NCBI GenBank assembly: GCA_958496175.1
Contig: OY292278.1
Coordinates: 39,122,001 to 39,186,000 of the forward strand
Length of the DNA: 64,000 bases
Reading direction: 5' to 3'
DNA from: Sisyra terminalis
Lineage: Eukaryota > Arthropoda > Insecta > Neuroptera > Sisyridae
A program made the translations under genes and the position numbers. The notes under the pieces are model-generated. The model did no database searches. It saw nothing but the letters and a program-made list of their open reading frames with translations, and had not been told where the DNA came from. How positions within the stretch are numbered: the first letter of the stretch is position 1; the number at the start of each line of letters is the position of its first letter. Below, in pieces: positions 1-11,708 of this stretch.

Positions 1-84
1 CATTGTCCGTTCAAACACCAAGAGCTTGAGCTTTAAGCTCCTAAGATTCCAAGCAGCAACGTTTTCTCTGTACTTACGACTGAT
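1..84 (-). pseudogene. possible LINE endonuclease N-terminal fragment (edge of window)
   Basis: A 28-codon minus-strand reading frame runs open off the left edge after a TAA at 85-87. It contains AAWNLRSL, which resembles the WN[VIL]R[ST]L motif that opens the apurinic-type endonuclease domain of RTE/CR1-type LINEs. No downstream domain is visible because the window ends here. The frame is short and chance is possible. A GTAAGTAC donor-like string lies inside it on the same strand, which gives a competing reading as a splice site. Confidence 0.25.
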
Positions 85-3000
85 TTAATTTCTCCGAGAC
101 ATTCCAAATTGAAAAATAAAATTAAACTAACAAACATTTATCTGATAGTTTTTCTCTCATTTTATCAAATAATTTTGGTCATAACTATTAGTTTCTTTTG
201 CAACGCTTTGGGTGTACTTTTAGCTGTGATTTGCCGTGGTTTTCACTTGTATTTGTGTTGGGAATTACAACCGCAGAAATCTTACCATTTATTAATAATA
301 ATTTAATTTATTTCGTGTTTGGGGTTTGCTTACCAAAGACAGGAATGGGTTAATCTAAATATTATTGTATGAATATTTGTTTTTGGTTGTGAATTGTGTA
401 ACTATTCGAATTGAACTTTTTTGTGTTTGTGTTATATTGTGAGTTGGAAATAATATGAATCCCCATTTGGATTTTACGTGCTTTTTCGTGTGTATGTGAA
501 GGTATCAGTGATATTTTCGAGTGGGATGTAATGCGGCGAGGGTGGCCAACAGCTCGGACGATGGGAAAATATTTTCATGAGAAAACTTAATTAAATTTGT
601 ATATACTCGCACACTCGCTGAATATTTGGGCATAGAACGAAATATATTCGGATAAATTTTAAGCTATCCAGACGGTTCATAATCCGTTACGACCATGTTA
701 CATAAGAAATAAACCGGCAATTCCAGGATTCCTTTTATATTACAAATGAAAATTTTAATTCAAACTTTAATTTTGTTTTCGAATTAAATTAATTTTTCGA
801 ATCGATTTACAAGCGGGGAAATTTAAGTTAGAGAAAAAATTGTACAAAAATATATGTGGGGATTTAAAAAACTAGAATATTCATGCGACATTTTCAATTT
901 AATTTAATTCGATTAAGGAACTTAATTAAAATAAATTCGCAAAATGAATTTCTTTTGGGGGTCGAAAAATTGCTTTTTAACGAATTAACTCTGGTGGCTT
1001 TTGCGTTTGCGATATTAATTCAACACACTGGTCTCCGAAATTGTCATTTAATTTACTAATTTGGTTTTTAATTATTCATAATGAACTTTTAAAAATATCT
1101 GTGATATTTATGTTCCATTAAATATGAATATATTTATGTTATAGAAAAAAATATTTAAAACGCAATAAGGTGGTACAAAAAATAAAACATTTCTTAAATT
1201 TATCACTTGAAATTTTAAAACATTTTAAGGTTTCCGTACCTAAAAAAGGGGCAAAGAGCCTCTTTATTGTTCGACCCAATTTTATAAGACTTGATTTACA
1301 AATATAAAAAAAAATATTTTGATTCCGTAAGACAAAAACAATTCATAAATAAATTATCATTATATTTTCTTATAAAAAGTAACGTTAAATAATATTGAGT
1401 AGGTAGAAAATCGGGGGAAGAAACATATTCAAAAGACTAATAATGTCTCTCAGCGAAATTCGTTCAAACTTGTTGAACGTTTTTTGAAGATTTTCCATAG
1501 AGGTTTTCCCTGTTTTTGTCATGGATTATCTGCAATAATGGGAGAACGGTTGACGAATACGATTCCCTTCCTTTGGAATTAATGCTTAATAAATCAAGCT
1601 TTTAGAATCTCCGTGGGTGGATGAACTTTTATTATATGTAGAAAAGAAAAGAAAATAAATTAACGAGCATAATTGCCAAATGACAAACAACCGAATAAAA
1701 AAAGACAAGCTTTTAAATTTGTAATGTAAAATAAATTTTCAGTAAAGATTTTCAAAAGTTTAATAATAAAGTTTTGTTATTCTGGCTTTTTAATCACTTT
1801 CAATTGAATATTAATTTATATTAACGTTTACCAATCGTTTTCTTTTAATCACTATTTACGATAAATGAAATCGGTTTTCCTTCAACTAAATATGTGATTA
1901 TTATATTACAAATTCCATATTTCTTTTATTAGATATTTATAAAAATAAACAAATATAAATTAACTTGGAAAATTCGAAACAAAACAGAGCGTTAAAAGGT
2001 TCAGATCATCAAAAAATTCGAATAAAATTTGTTATCGATTTTGGCCTTCTGCAATTTAAAGCATTTTGGGTTCGATTAAAAATTTATATTTCCTCAGCGG
2101 GCCGAAAAAAATGTTCAATAATAAAGCAATAGCAAAAATTATTTATAGATTACTTAAAATTTAACGAATTCGTGGGTCGAATGAAGAGCTTTCGCTGGCT
2201 AGATGATGGCCCGCCGGCCGTACTTGGACATTTAAAAAAAAACAACAAATACCATAATTAAATCTACTAGAATTTTAAATTGCAGAATTGAAATAGTTCA
2301 TGGCACTTTAGTAATCCATTTAAAAAAATATTGTCCATATAAAAAAGCTGTACGGTTTTCGGTCCTACACATTTAGACCACTTTTTTCTAAAATTATCAT
2401 ACACTCATTTGCAAAGTCCACGGTTTTCAATGATGAAACTAGAATTTTAGATCGTAGTTTAAACTTTAAATGTGTATAAAACAATTAATTTCTCTATTGC
2501 TAGATAAATATTGAAAATAAAAATCATTTAAACTTTCATTACTATTGATTAGTGAAAGACCAAAAATTATGAAATCAAAGCTTCATTTTTGGAAGGTTAA
2601 GACCTGTTAAGATACTATTGAAGATTTTCAATAATTAATTTCTCCATATCTGTGAACTTTATTTTGACCGAGCTTTTTGCACATCTTTATTGAAATCTGA
2701 TATATATAATTTTTTTGATACTCTTATAGAGGACGCTACAACGCACAAAACGGGAAACCACGATTCACAAAAACCAATTAAAAGTATTAAAATACAAATT
2801 AATGCTTTTGACTTAATATGACAAAATTTTGATTTTGAAATGGTGTAGGTTTCAAAAAAGTATTAAAACAGTAGAGTTTTGTCACTCTTTTATACTTTTC
2901 TTTCCATGAAAAGATTCACCATTCAAAATCGAAGTTTAGTGTTAAAAACTTATCATCATACTCAAAATAGAATTTATTCTACCAAAATCGGTGCAGTGGT

Positions 3001-3109
3001 TCCTCCATTCTCCATTTTTAAAGGATTTTTTACGGAAAAAAACACTTATAGATTCTTAGCGTTATGTAGTATACTTATATAAACTCGTAAGAAGTAAGAT
3101 ATGATGTAA
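85..3109. other. AT-rich non-coding stretch
   Basis: No convincing gene or element is seen. The sequence is AT-rich with many short homopolymers. The few ORFs (for example 109-306 and 2879-3082, plus strand) have low-complexity, chance-like translations. Confidence 0.6.
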
Positions 3110-3975
3110 GTTTCTAATTCATTTTGAACTTATAGGATTATTGGAAAATATGAATGCATAAGGAAATCTATTGGAATTAGTAAAGGAATGCAAGGTTTAT
3201 AAAAATCAATGAAAGAAACTAGAGATTTCCGTATGAGAAATCCATGGGGAAAGCCATGGGCACGAAAAAGAAGAAAGATTTATAAGGATTATAAAAGGAT
3301 TCGGATTAAAAACGAATGTTCTCTTTATTTAAAACTTATAATTGAATCTTTATGAATAAGCACTGAGGCTTGTGAGATGTCATGTGGTGCAACATGATGT
3401 ACCAATCTCCAATTAGCGAACAATAAAATAATATCAACCATATTTTCCAAACCAAATTTTGATATTTCTGGCATCCATTCTCCCGAAATTGGAAAAAAGG
3501 TTATCTATGACCTAAAGTTTCTCTTTCTTTCTGTGGCGCAATCAACTCATTTTAACGTAGGGGAATCTATGTTTCGATAATTTTCCATTTTATTAAATCT
3601 ATTTTTATTTTATAATAAAAGCAAGGTATTCTGTCGTAAGACGATAATATCCTTTACCATATTAAATCGGTGACACTAGACAAAGTAAGTTTTGTATTTT
3701 GTAACTATATAATGAAATATGGATTCCCATAGAAAATTATGTGGAAACGTAAAAGGGTTTTCTTGAAAAAAATATGGAAGATTTCCATGGGAAACAATGG
3801 GAGAATCCATGTAAAAATTCAAAGTGGATTCCGAAAAAAGGAAAACATACGAATCATCACGTGGAATCCAAGCTGGATCCAAGCTGGATTTCTATATGGA
3901 TTTTTTTGATAGATTCGTATATTTTTGGGACTTTCCAAGAAGAAAAAGAACAGAGTAATCAGTACCTACTTTAAA
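3110..3975. repeat. degenerate GGATTCC / TTTCCATGG-rich stretch
   Basis: Variants of GGATTCC, GGAATCC and ATTTCCATGGG recur on both strands, including a local tandem of AAGCTGGATCC near 3868-3892. Spacing is irregular, so this is not a clean satellite. Overlapping opposite-strand ORFs (3676-3882 minus, 3774-3974 plus) follow from the repeated motifs and are not credible genes. Confidence 0.3.
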
Positions 3976-5091
3976 GAATATTTTATTCATAGATTTTTTT
4001 ACTAATTATCCCAGAGACCATTTGATAAATTAAAACCTAACATTATTTTAGAAACCACTTAGTTCCAACTATAAAAATGAACTTAAACTTTAAACAATTT
4101 CCATAACTCTTTAGGATTGTTTTCATTTTGAAATTACTCTCTGATTCCGATAAAAGAAATAATTGAACAACAATATTTACAAAACGTGACGGGAAAATAC
4201 GTTGTGCTCTTGGAAAAATGGATTTTTCAATTTGTAATCCTTTTTGTCTTGCTTTGTCGTAGCCACTTACCTAAATCAATAGACGCGTATTGGAATCGAT
4301 TTTGTCGCAACGAAACGAAAATTGGTTTGGTATTTGCATGTAAATATTCAAGGAAATAAAATAACCAATATGGAAACGACTGGAAATCTGTATATCTTTG
4401 CATTACAGGTAGACATTTATGGGTGATACATGCATTTATACAGCCACCACTCATCGACCGATGTTGACAGAGAAATTGTAAATGCGCTCGTATATCACCA
4501 AATCGGAAATTGAAAAATGATTATGGAAATTTGTATGAGTTAACGTGGAAAATTGGCAATAAAAAGTCAGTAATATATTCTTAGTCTCTGAAACCTTACT
4601 GGCGGTTTGTAATTATTTTTTCTTTAGTGTGTTGCAATAATTTTTATCGCTGTATACCGATTTTGGGTGGTATTTTAATTGTTTTTATTATAGTAAAAAA
4701 ATTCAGTAGGACAAAGTTAAGTAGTTCCACTACCATACAATACATATCATACCATTTTCCTTAAAGCCATCTTGTCAAAGAATAACAATGTAATGAATGA
4801 TTCATCAAGCAATTATTAATTAATGTAACTAATATTTTTATCATTAATCACTGGTTTGAAAACAAACTATAAATAAATTAAAAAACGACTACAATTTCAA
4901 TGTTTGATATTGAAATATTCGTTAACGAAAATTGCACTGATTTCTTAAGGGAAAATCATTCCTAAATCAATAATAACTAAGCAAAAGTTTTTCTTTTCGG
5001 AAATCCCTTTTTTTAGGTTGGAAAAAATATTTTATAAGTGGAAACATACGAGTTTTATATGAAACAAAGGAACTAACCAATGAAAAATATT
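3976..5091. other. AT-rich non-coding stretch with one donor-like site
   Basis: No recognisable gene. A minus-strand frame at 4227-4454 of 75 codons has no family resemblance. Near its end it contains a donor-like AG|GTAAGTGG at about 4269. Without a paired acceptor or a known protein I do not call it an exon. Confidence 0.5.
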
Positions 5092-5704
5092 ATTGGGACC
5101 CATACTGTACTTAATTTATACGGCAGATCTGCCCATCACTGACAATGTGGTAATAGCAACGTACGCGGGCGACACTGCGATCATGGTAACAGGTCAATGC
5201 CCACAGGTTGCGACCGAAAAATTACAAAGGGCCCTCAACGATCTGGAACCATGGCTTAATAAATTCACTACTCGGCGAGATACCTGTTTACCGGTATATC
5301 TCAACAGCCATCAGGTGCCGCAGGCGACAGAAGTCAAGTATCTCGGAATGCACTTGGACAGAAGACTAATGTGGCGGAGACATATAGCTGCCAAAAGAGA
5401 CCAGCTTAAAGCCAAATGCCGTCAACTGCAGTGGCTGATTAGTTGGAGGTCGCAATTGTCCCTGGACAATAAACTACTGATATACAAAGTAATTCTGAAG
5501 CCAGTCTGGACCTACGGCATCGAACTGTGGAGAACAACTAGCAACTCCAATGGGGATATCATCCAGAGCATTCAGGCTAAGACACTCAGGCTCATTACGA
5601 ACGCCCCATGGTATATCACTAACCACGACATACATAAAGACCTGAAGGTGGCCACCGTGAGAGAAGAGACCGCCAGATTCAGTCAAAAATATCCGGAACC
5701 AATT
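5092..5704 (+). pseudogene. Jockey-type non-LTR retrotransposon reverse transcriptase remnant
   Basis: A 204-codon frame encodes the middle and C-terminal part of a Jockey-clade reverse transcriptase. It opens with GPILYLIYTADLP, the segment just before the catalytic box. The catalytic YADD reads YAGD, so an essential aspartate is lost. A KYLGMHLDRRLMW thumb motif and a TNAPWYITNHDIHKDL segment follow. About 15-18 codons expected between WLNK and FTTRRDT are missing, which points to an internal deletion. The 5' end is cut abruptly at about 5092, and the frame ends early after RFSQKY. The base composition is more GC-rich than the flanks. The copy is dead: 5'-truncated, internally deleted and catalytically mutated. 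Confidence 0.88.
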
Positions 5705-5951
5705 TGACTCAATATAGAGTCAATATGGAGCGTGGACGTAGTTCAAATTTGCTCATTGTCCAGGAACAGATTGCAAATACACGAAAACACGGAAAAAATG
5801 TGAAATATAATCAAAATATAAAACCAAAAAAATATGTGCACACGTTTCCAAAAGATAGCGGTAAAGTGGAGCCCAGAAATTTTAAGTGCTTTAAGGTTCC
5901 GGTTTTCCAGCCTTTCTAAGGGGATAAAATCAAAAAGAAAACAAAAATTGT
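5705..5951 (+). other. spacer between LINE remnant and mitochondrial insert
   Basis: A 71-codon plus-strand frame (5704-5919) has no family resemblance. It is rich in lysine and asparagine, as expected for AT-rich DNA. It may be LINE 3' flank or host DNA. Confidence 0.4.
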
Positions 5952-6928
<977 letters not shown>

Positions 6929-6992
6929 GGTAAAATGGCTGAAGTTTAGGCAGTAAATTGTAAATTTATTTAAGAGATTATTTTCGTTTACC
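6929..6992 (+). tRNA. trnY: mitochondrial tRNA-Tyr (GTA) copy within NUMT, non-functional context
   Basis: It lies directly beside the cox1 start, on the opposite strand to cox1, as in insect mitochondria. The anticodon GTA is at 6960-6962. The acceptor arms GGTAAAA (6929-6935) and GTTTACC (6986-6992) pair except at one position. It is a transplanted mitochondrial gene, not a nuclear tRNA gene. Confidence 0.8.
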
Positions 6993-6993
6993 A

Positions 6994-7060
6994 AAGTTTT
7001 ATATTCAATTATGGTTTTAAATTACAAATTGAAAGGTAAAATTTTGGATTTTTAAGACTT
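6994..7060 (+). tRNA. trnC: mitochondrial tRNA-Cys copy within NUMT, anticodon mutated
   Basis: Acceptor arms AAGTTTT (6994-7000) and AAGACTT (7054-7060) pair over seven positions with one G-U. The anticodon loop reads TTACAAA, giving ACA where GCA is expected for Cys. The position and strand next to trnY match the insect order. The anticodon change fits decay in the nucleus. Confidence 0.65.
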
Positions 7061-7120
7061 AAAGATTTATTTTTATTGATAACTTTGAGGGTTATTAGGT
7101 TATTTATATGTTTTTAAATT
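7053..7120 (-). tRNA. trnW: mitochondrial tRNA-Trp (TCA) remnant within NUMT
   Basis: On the minus strand the segment around 7080-7100 gives an anticodon arm with the loop centred on TCA, the mitochondrial Trp anticodon. It lies on the opposite strand to trnC and overlaps it by a few bases, as is common in insects. The 5' acceptor strand is poorly conserved, so the right NUMT boundary is approximate. Confidence 0.55.
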
Positions 7121-8758
7121 TTTGGGGTGCATTGATCTAAAATTTGGCAAAAAACAATTAACTTATTTTTACTGAATTTACGTAAGTTCCTCTGAGTACC
7201 AAATTTTAATGAAGTGAGGGAAAAGACGGCAAAGAGGGGAAAAAAATCAAATAATAACTTTAGTTGAAATGTCTAGAAAGAAATTTTCATATTTATGTTA
7301 AAAAGAAAATCTAAACTGGTAGAGTATTATTTTATTTGAGCAAAACTTATTTTAGTATGCAAGAAAATTGATTGATAAGCGAAGTGAGCAGGAAGCAAAG
7401 CTTCATTGCTTGTTTAACTTAATAACAATTACTTGTTTTAAACTTTTGTGTAAAAACTGTTTTATTGTTTCCATTTATCCAATTTACTAGCACTCTGGTG
7501 AAAATTGACATCATTAAATAGTAAAATAATTTATACTTTACTTATTTTTATTAATTTTATTTTCGGTCGATGCTTTTTCCATTTCATAAAGCTATTCTCA
7601 TTGTAGACTTGACGATCCCAAGTGCCCATTCTCGATAGACGAAACTCAACTCGACACACAAAGCTTGCCAAGTTTTTGCTTAGATGTTCAAGTATGAAAA
7701 TATTGAATTTTTCGAACGATTATTATTTTTCGAGTGTCTTAAATAATGGAAATGGTCATTATAATAGCTACCCGATTCATAAATCATGAAAACGCCGTTT
7801 TTTATTCAGCCGAGCAATCAAGGAAATTAAAAAAATAAAAATAGATGGAAAAATATTTTAAGTATTCACAAGAAATTACTGGGTATTTGCGTGACATTAA
7901 TATTTTTTAAATAAATCAATTGTAAAATTATTTTTCTTTCGAAGTAGAAATTCTGTTGTTAGGATTCGGTTGGCGTCCAGAAGTCACGTAGTGATGATAA
8001 TATAATACATGAAATAACGTTGGTGTGGAAACCTGTTCTCAAGTTTTCGCATGATATTTTTGTGATACAGTGACGTTCACAGCTCAAGAACAGAAGTCAG
8101 TGGTAATGTTTTTTTTTTGCTTCCTACTAATTCCATTTTCCAGTTTTTCTATGTTTGATGAAAGAAAAAAAAGTTTGCAGACGTATTTTCATCCCTTACG
8201 CATTTTTTTCTGAAACCCAAATTCCATGATGATAAACAAACCCCTTACATTGAAATAACACTTTGCAAGCTAAAGTCTTAAAAAAAATCCATTGAGGAAT
8301 GGGTAAAAAAATTTAAATTATTTTTACTTCCTTAATATTGCTCATATTATTTTAAAAATGAAATCTGTAAACTGCATTTGAATTGGGAAACCATAATACA
8401 TGAATATGAAAGCATAGTTGGGAAAAATTCAATCAATTTATTGTACAGGGAAAACAATGTTTCAAAAGAACATTTTTCCTTGTAATTAACCTCATAGAAG
8501 TGACTTAAATTCAACAATATTTATATTACTCAAGAAATAAAGACGCCTGAAAAAATTTGTATCCAATTGATATATCCAAAGCTATACAAGAATATTTTCC
8601 TGATAATATCCAGGTTGCTACTTCAGTAGTCACTTAGTTCTTTTCATAAAAAGAAACAGAGAAAATGTGGGAAAATGGGAGAGAAAATTTCACATCTGAT
8701 ATTGTTTTTCCAGCCATACTCGTTGTAGTTGTATTGTAGTACAAAAACTTAGAAGACT
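7121..8758. other. AT-rich non-coding stretch
   Basis: No gene, inverted repeat or element boundary could be supported here. Confidence 0.55.
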
Positions 8759-8988
8759 TGTGACCCTTAGGGGTCATTCATAAATAGCATAGGGTAAATT
8801 TAGTCGTTTGATATTGTTGATAGGTAAAATAAATTTTATAATCATGATACTATGTCTAAGTTGAGAGTGGCACCGTCTGGTGACTTATATAAGTAACGCC
8901 TTAGTAGTGAAGTATCAGCATTTCCCGAGAATGCATAAAGTGTACATAGTTTAACATCGGTAAATATCTTATTTATTTCCGAGTCACA
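8759..8988 (+). mobile_element. candidate small solo LTR
   Basis: The segment begins TGTGAC and ends GTCACA, a perfect 6-bp TG...CA inverted terminus typical of LTRs. A palindromic TATA-like TTATATAA lies near 8885. Flanking bases do not give a clear target-site duplication, which weakens the call. No gag or pol sequence is nearby. Confidence 0.35.
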
Positions 8989-9000
8989 GTTAATTATTGA

Positions 9001-9164
9001 ATAATAATTTATGTCTTATGACTCAATTTCTTCTTTATTACAACTCGTTTCAACAGTTTTTGGCAGTCATCATCAGGTAATGATTATTTTGTGAGTTGTA
9101 AACAAATTTCATATCCGTCGTAATAAAGAAGAAATTGAGTCATAGGACATATATTATTATTTAT
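9001..9164. mobile_element. foldback element with 40-bp inverted arms
   Basis: The left arm (9001-9041) contains CTTATGACTCAATTTC, which recurs inverted in the right arm (9120-9164) with few changes. Between the arms on the minus strand is a hammerhead-like motif. Arm similarity ends exactly at its predicted cleavage position (between 9042 and 9041). The design suggests a non-autonomous derivative of a ribozyme-bearing retroelement such as a Penelope-like element, which is inference. Confidence 0.6.
9036..9082 (-). ncRNA. hammerhead ribozyme-like motif 1
   Basis: On the minus strand CUGAUGA (9076-9070) is followed by a short imperfect stem II and then GAAAC (9051-9047). The 5' flank AUUAC (9081-9077) pairs with GUAAU (9041-9037), which would form stem I. 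Cleavage is predicted after GUU at 9042. Stem III is minimal (AC/GU around two bases), as reported for retroelement hammerheads thought to act as dimers. One extra base sits between CUGAUGA and stem II, so activity is uncertain. Confidence 0.5.
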
Positions 9165-9280
9165 TAATGTACATAATGTTAATTAATAAAGAATTACAAA
9201 TCACGTATCTATTATTTAGTTAATCCACCCCAACATTAAAGAAAAGATCTCTCTTCTCTTCTGCTAATAAGGCACAATAG

Positions 9281-9545
9281 TTAATTTTTCGTCTGGTACT
9301 TATATAATTCTTTATAACTTTAACAACTTCAGTAACTGTTTATACAATATATAGAATATACTGTGTAAATCCAATTTATGTAGTACATAAATTGGACCGC
9401 AATATATTCTGCATATTGTATAAACAGTATAACTGTTCAAAGTCAGCAAAAAAATCTAATTTTACTTCAAAAACGTTATTAATAATTTTATTAGTACCTG
9501 ACGAAATTGGGAAACCACTAAAACGTATTAGCCAAAAATTAACTA
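9281..9545. mobile_element. palindromic inverted-repeat element
   Basis: A near-perfect palindrome spans about 9338-9427, with arms containing TATACAATATATAGAATATA and its complement. The outer arms carry variants of TTCGTCTGGTACT and its inverse. A related single-arm copy lies at 24465-24515. On the plus strand CCTGACGA, a short GGGAAACC hairpin and AAAACG near 9496-9532 recall a decayed hammerhead core in which the G of GAAA is changed to A. Confidence 0.5.
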
Positions 9546-11242
9546 ATTAAATTTAAAAAAAATCCCAAAAAATGGGAATATAGTTCGTATTTTACCTAAA
9601 AATACAGTTTATAATTCAATAAAATTTACATTGTAAGAAATTCATCATTTTTTTCCAAAACATATGTGAATAACTTTTGAGGCTAGCGAAAACTGCAGAC
9701 ACCGTTTATATTCCACTTTAAATGCCCTGATATTTAACTTTTTTTCCCAAAAAATTTTATATCTATGCACATGCTGTAATGGAATGTCAAAAAATGTATA
9801 AATTGTACCAAAATCCAAAGTGGAAGTTTTTCCAACCTTCAGAGTCAAATCTAAGTAATTATTAATTTTCCCATCAATAGATTTCTTACATTGGAACCAT
9901 TTTGATCTAAAAGAGTACAAATTTGGTGCAAATAGATTTAATAGTTCGAAAAGTTCTATTCTTGTTAATTTTTACTAGCTAACGTGCTTTTTACTGCTTC
10001 GCTTACTAGTTTCAATGAAAAGGGAATAAATAATATAAAGTGTATTTACTTAGATATCCCATTTGAAGAAAAATACAGATGACTCCTATTTTGATATAAG
10101 GAATTGATTGAATTTTTGTCCACCAATAAATCGTATTCGTAAAACTAAAATCCAGTTGTGAAATAAATTGAATCTGCACCGTTCATGTCCAAAGTTGTTT
10201 CCCAAATCTCGAAAAAAAACGTCCCATGTGCGTGTATGAAAATTCCCATTCATTTAAATTAGATATTGGCATCGGGAGCTGGCCGATCGATAGATAGTCG
10301 GAGGAAAACAAAGCACCACACATACAATCCATTACCAAACCGCATTAAATTACGGTAATGCTTTGTAACTTATATGACTGCAATTGCACCGGTGCATGTG
10401 TCATAATATAATATTATCTTCCTGTATATAATGTTCATAACTGTAAGCCTCAAGTGGGTTTTATTGTTTTCAAGAGTAAATGAGCCGCCCGGCTGCCACC
10501 CATTATTATAAACTTTGTCCCAAACAAATACATTTTAGTCACCCCCGGCTCATCCCATGCGGTTTGCGATGCATTCGAGAAAATCCCAATACAAAACCTC
10601 AATTCACCGTTCGAAATTCCCTTGTTTTGTTCTATCAGATTTCTAATAATTGTAATCGAGTCTTTATTCTTTGGAATAATAAACAAACGTTATGTAAAGT
10701 TTTTAGTTGGAATAATTCCAGTAAATCCAATTAGAAAAATATTCTATCATAACTATGAATAATTTTAATACAGGTACGTTTAAAAAGTACTAAAATGAAG
10801 AGCAGCTAGTAAATCCAAGTAGAATAATTTGAATGAAAAAAACATATAACAAATTATGGAAATATTAGAGAAATATTTCGTAAGTAGATTTTTAAAATAT
10901 CTTTCTTGGGATAATAAACTGTGCATGTATTCCTAAATCCTGTCAAACCAGCACTATTGGCATTATGATTTCTGATTTTCATAATTTATTAACTTTCATT
11001 AAATAGAATAAAAGAATTGTTCCCTTGATTAATTGAGAAATATTTCAGTAATCATTTAAATCACTTTTGGGCCTTAAAACAATTGAAATTAAATAGTTAA
11101 GATCAAATTAGGTATGAAGGTTACTTGGTAGGTGTTGGACTCGTTACTTGTATCAAGCAAATTTTGATATTATTTGATTACGGTTCTTCCTTGACTCTAA
11201 AGTCACTAAAAATCTTAATATTTGTAAACCTATAGTAAATAC
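9546..11242. other. non-coding stretch, slightly GC-richer at 10250-10700
   Basis: No gene recognised. Overlapping ORFs on both strands at 10450-10734 and the minus-strand frame at 9645-9920 lack family features. The 10250-10700 part has fewer homopolymers and may be single-copy DNA. Confidence 0.45.
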
Positions 11243-11708
11243 TGTAACGTGAGGTCTCAAAACTGTATTGGGATGGCGTTTATTCGTTATTTAATTACTT
11301 TTGGAAGTAAATAATCATTTTCACACTTAATAATCACTTTTTTTATTACACTAGTATACACTTTTTATTACACAATCACACTTGTCAAAACAATCACTTT
11401 AATGAAAATAATCACTTTTAATTCAAATCACACTAATAATCGCTTTGTTGTAACGGAAATTCACAACTGAATTTCTATACAGAACTGTGATACAGAACTG
11501 TCCCTGGACTTGAGCTGAGCGACTTATATACCCGCAACCCAACATTCTAGAATGTACTTCATTGTTCGCCAACGTTCTACCACCTACTAGATGTTTCAAG
11601 AACAAACTATATGCACATTCGCATTGGTGGGAGAGATTGAAGTCACTCAGCCAATCGCGTGCCGGCACGGCACAAAGAGAGAGACAGACTTTGTCCCTTT
11701 CTGTTACA
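11243..11708 (-). mobile_element. solo LTR with heat-shock-type promoter
   Basis: A 466-bp unit has inverted termini TGTAAC (11243-11248) and GTTACA (11703-11708), the TG...CA form of LTRs. Flanking ATAC and ATAT could be a decayed 4-bp duplication. Read on the minus strand it has a promoter-like upstream half (CT/GA repeat, CCAAT-type box, heat-shock-element pairs, TATA box). A leader-like AT-rich half with AATAAA signals follows, matching a U3-R-U5 layout. A 111-codon minus-strand frame (11423-11758) overlaps it but runs through the promoter and is not credible as a gene. No internal retrotransposon sequence lies beside it, so it would be a solo LTR. Confidence 0.6.
11524..11602 (-). promoter_or_regulatory. 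TATA box with heat-shock-element pairs
   Basis: On the minus strand TATATAA lies at 11530-11524. Upstream are two perfect nTTCnnGAAn pairs, TTCTAGAA (11545-11552) and TTCTTGAA (11595-11602 in the complement). Further GAA and TTC half-sites lie between them. Farther upstream are ATTGG (complement of CCAAT at 11651) and a TCTCTCTC run (complement of 11676-11683) resembling GAGA-factor sites. This set resembles insect hsp70-type promoters. Confidence 0.55.

Noticed and set aside
1..84. Donor site GTAAGTAC on the minus strand as proof of an exon
   Set aside because: A single donor-like string with no supporting acceptor or protein; a LINE fragment reading competes.
5474..5686. Minus-strand 70-codon ORF
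   Set aside because: Shadow of the plus-strand Jockey reverse transcriptase.
7121..7250. nad2 continuing the mitochondrial insert
   Set aside because: I could not find an ND2-like frame on the minus strand, so the insert is ended at trnW.
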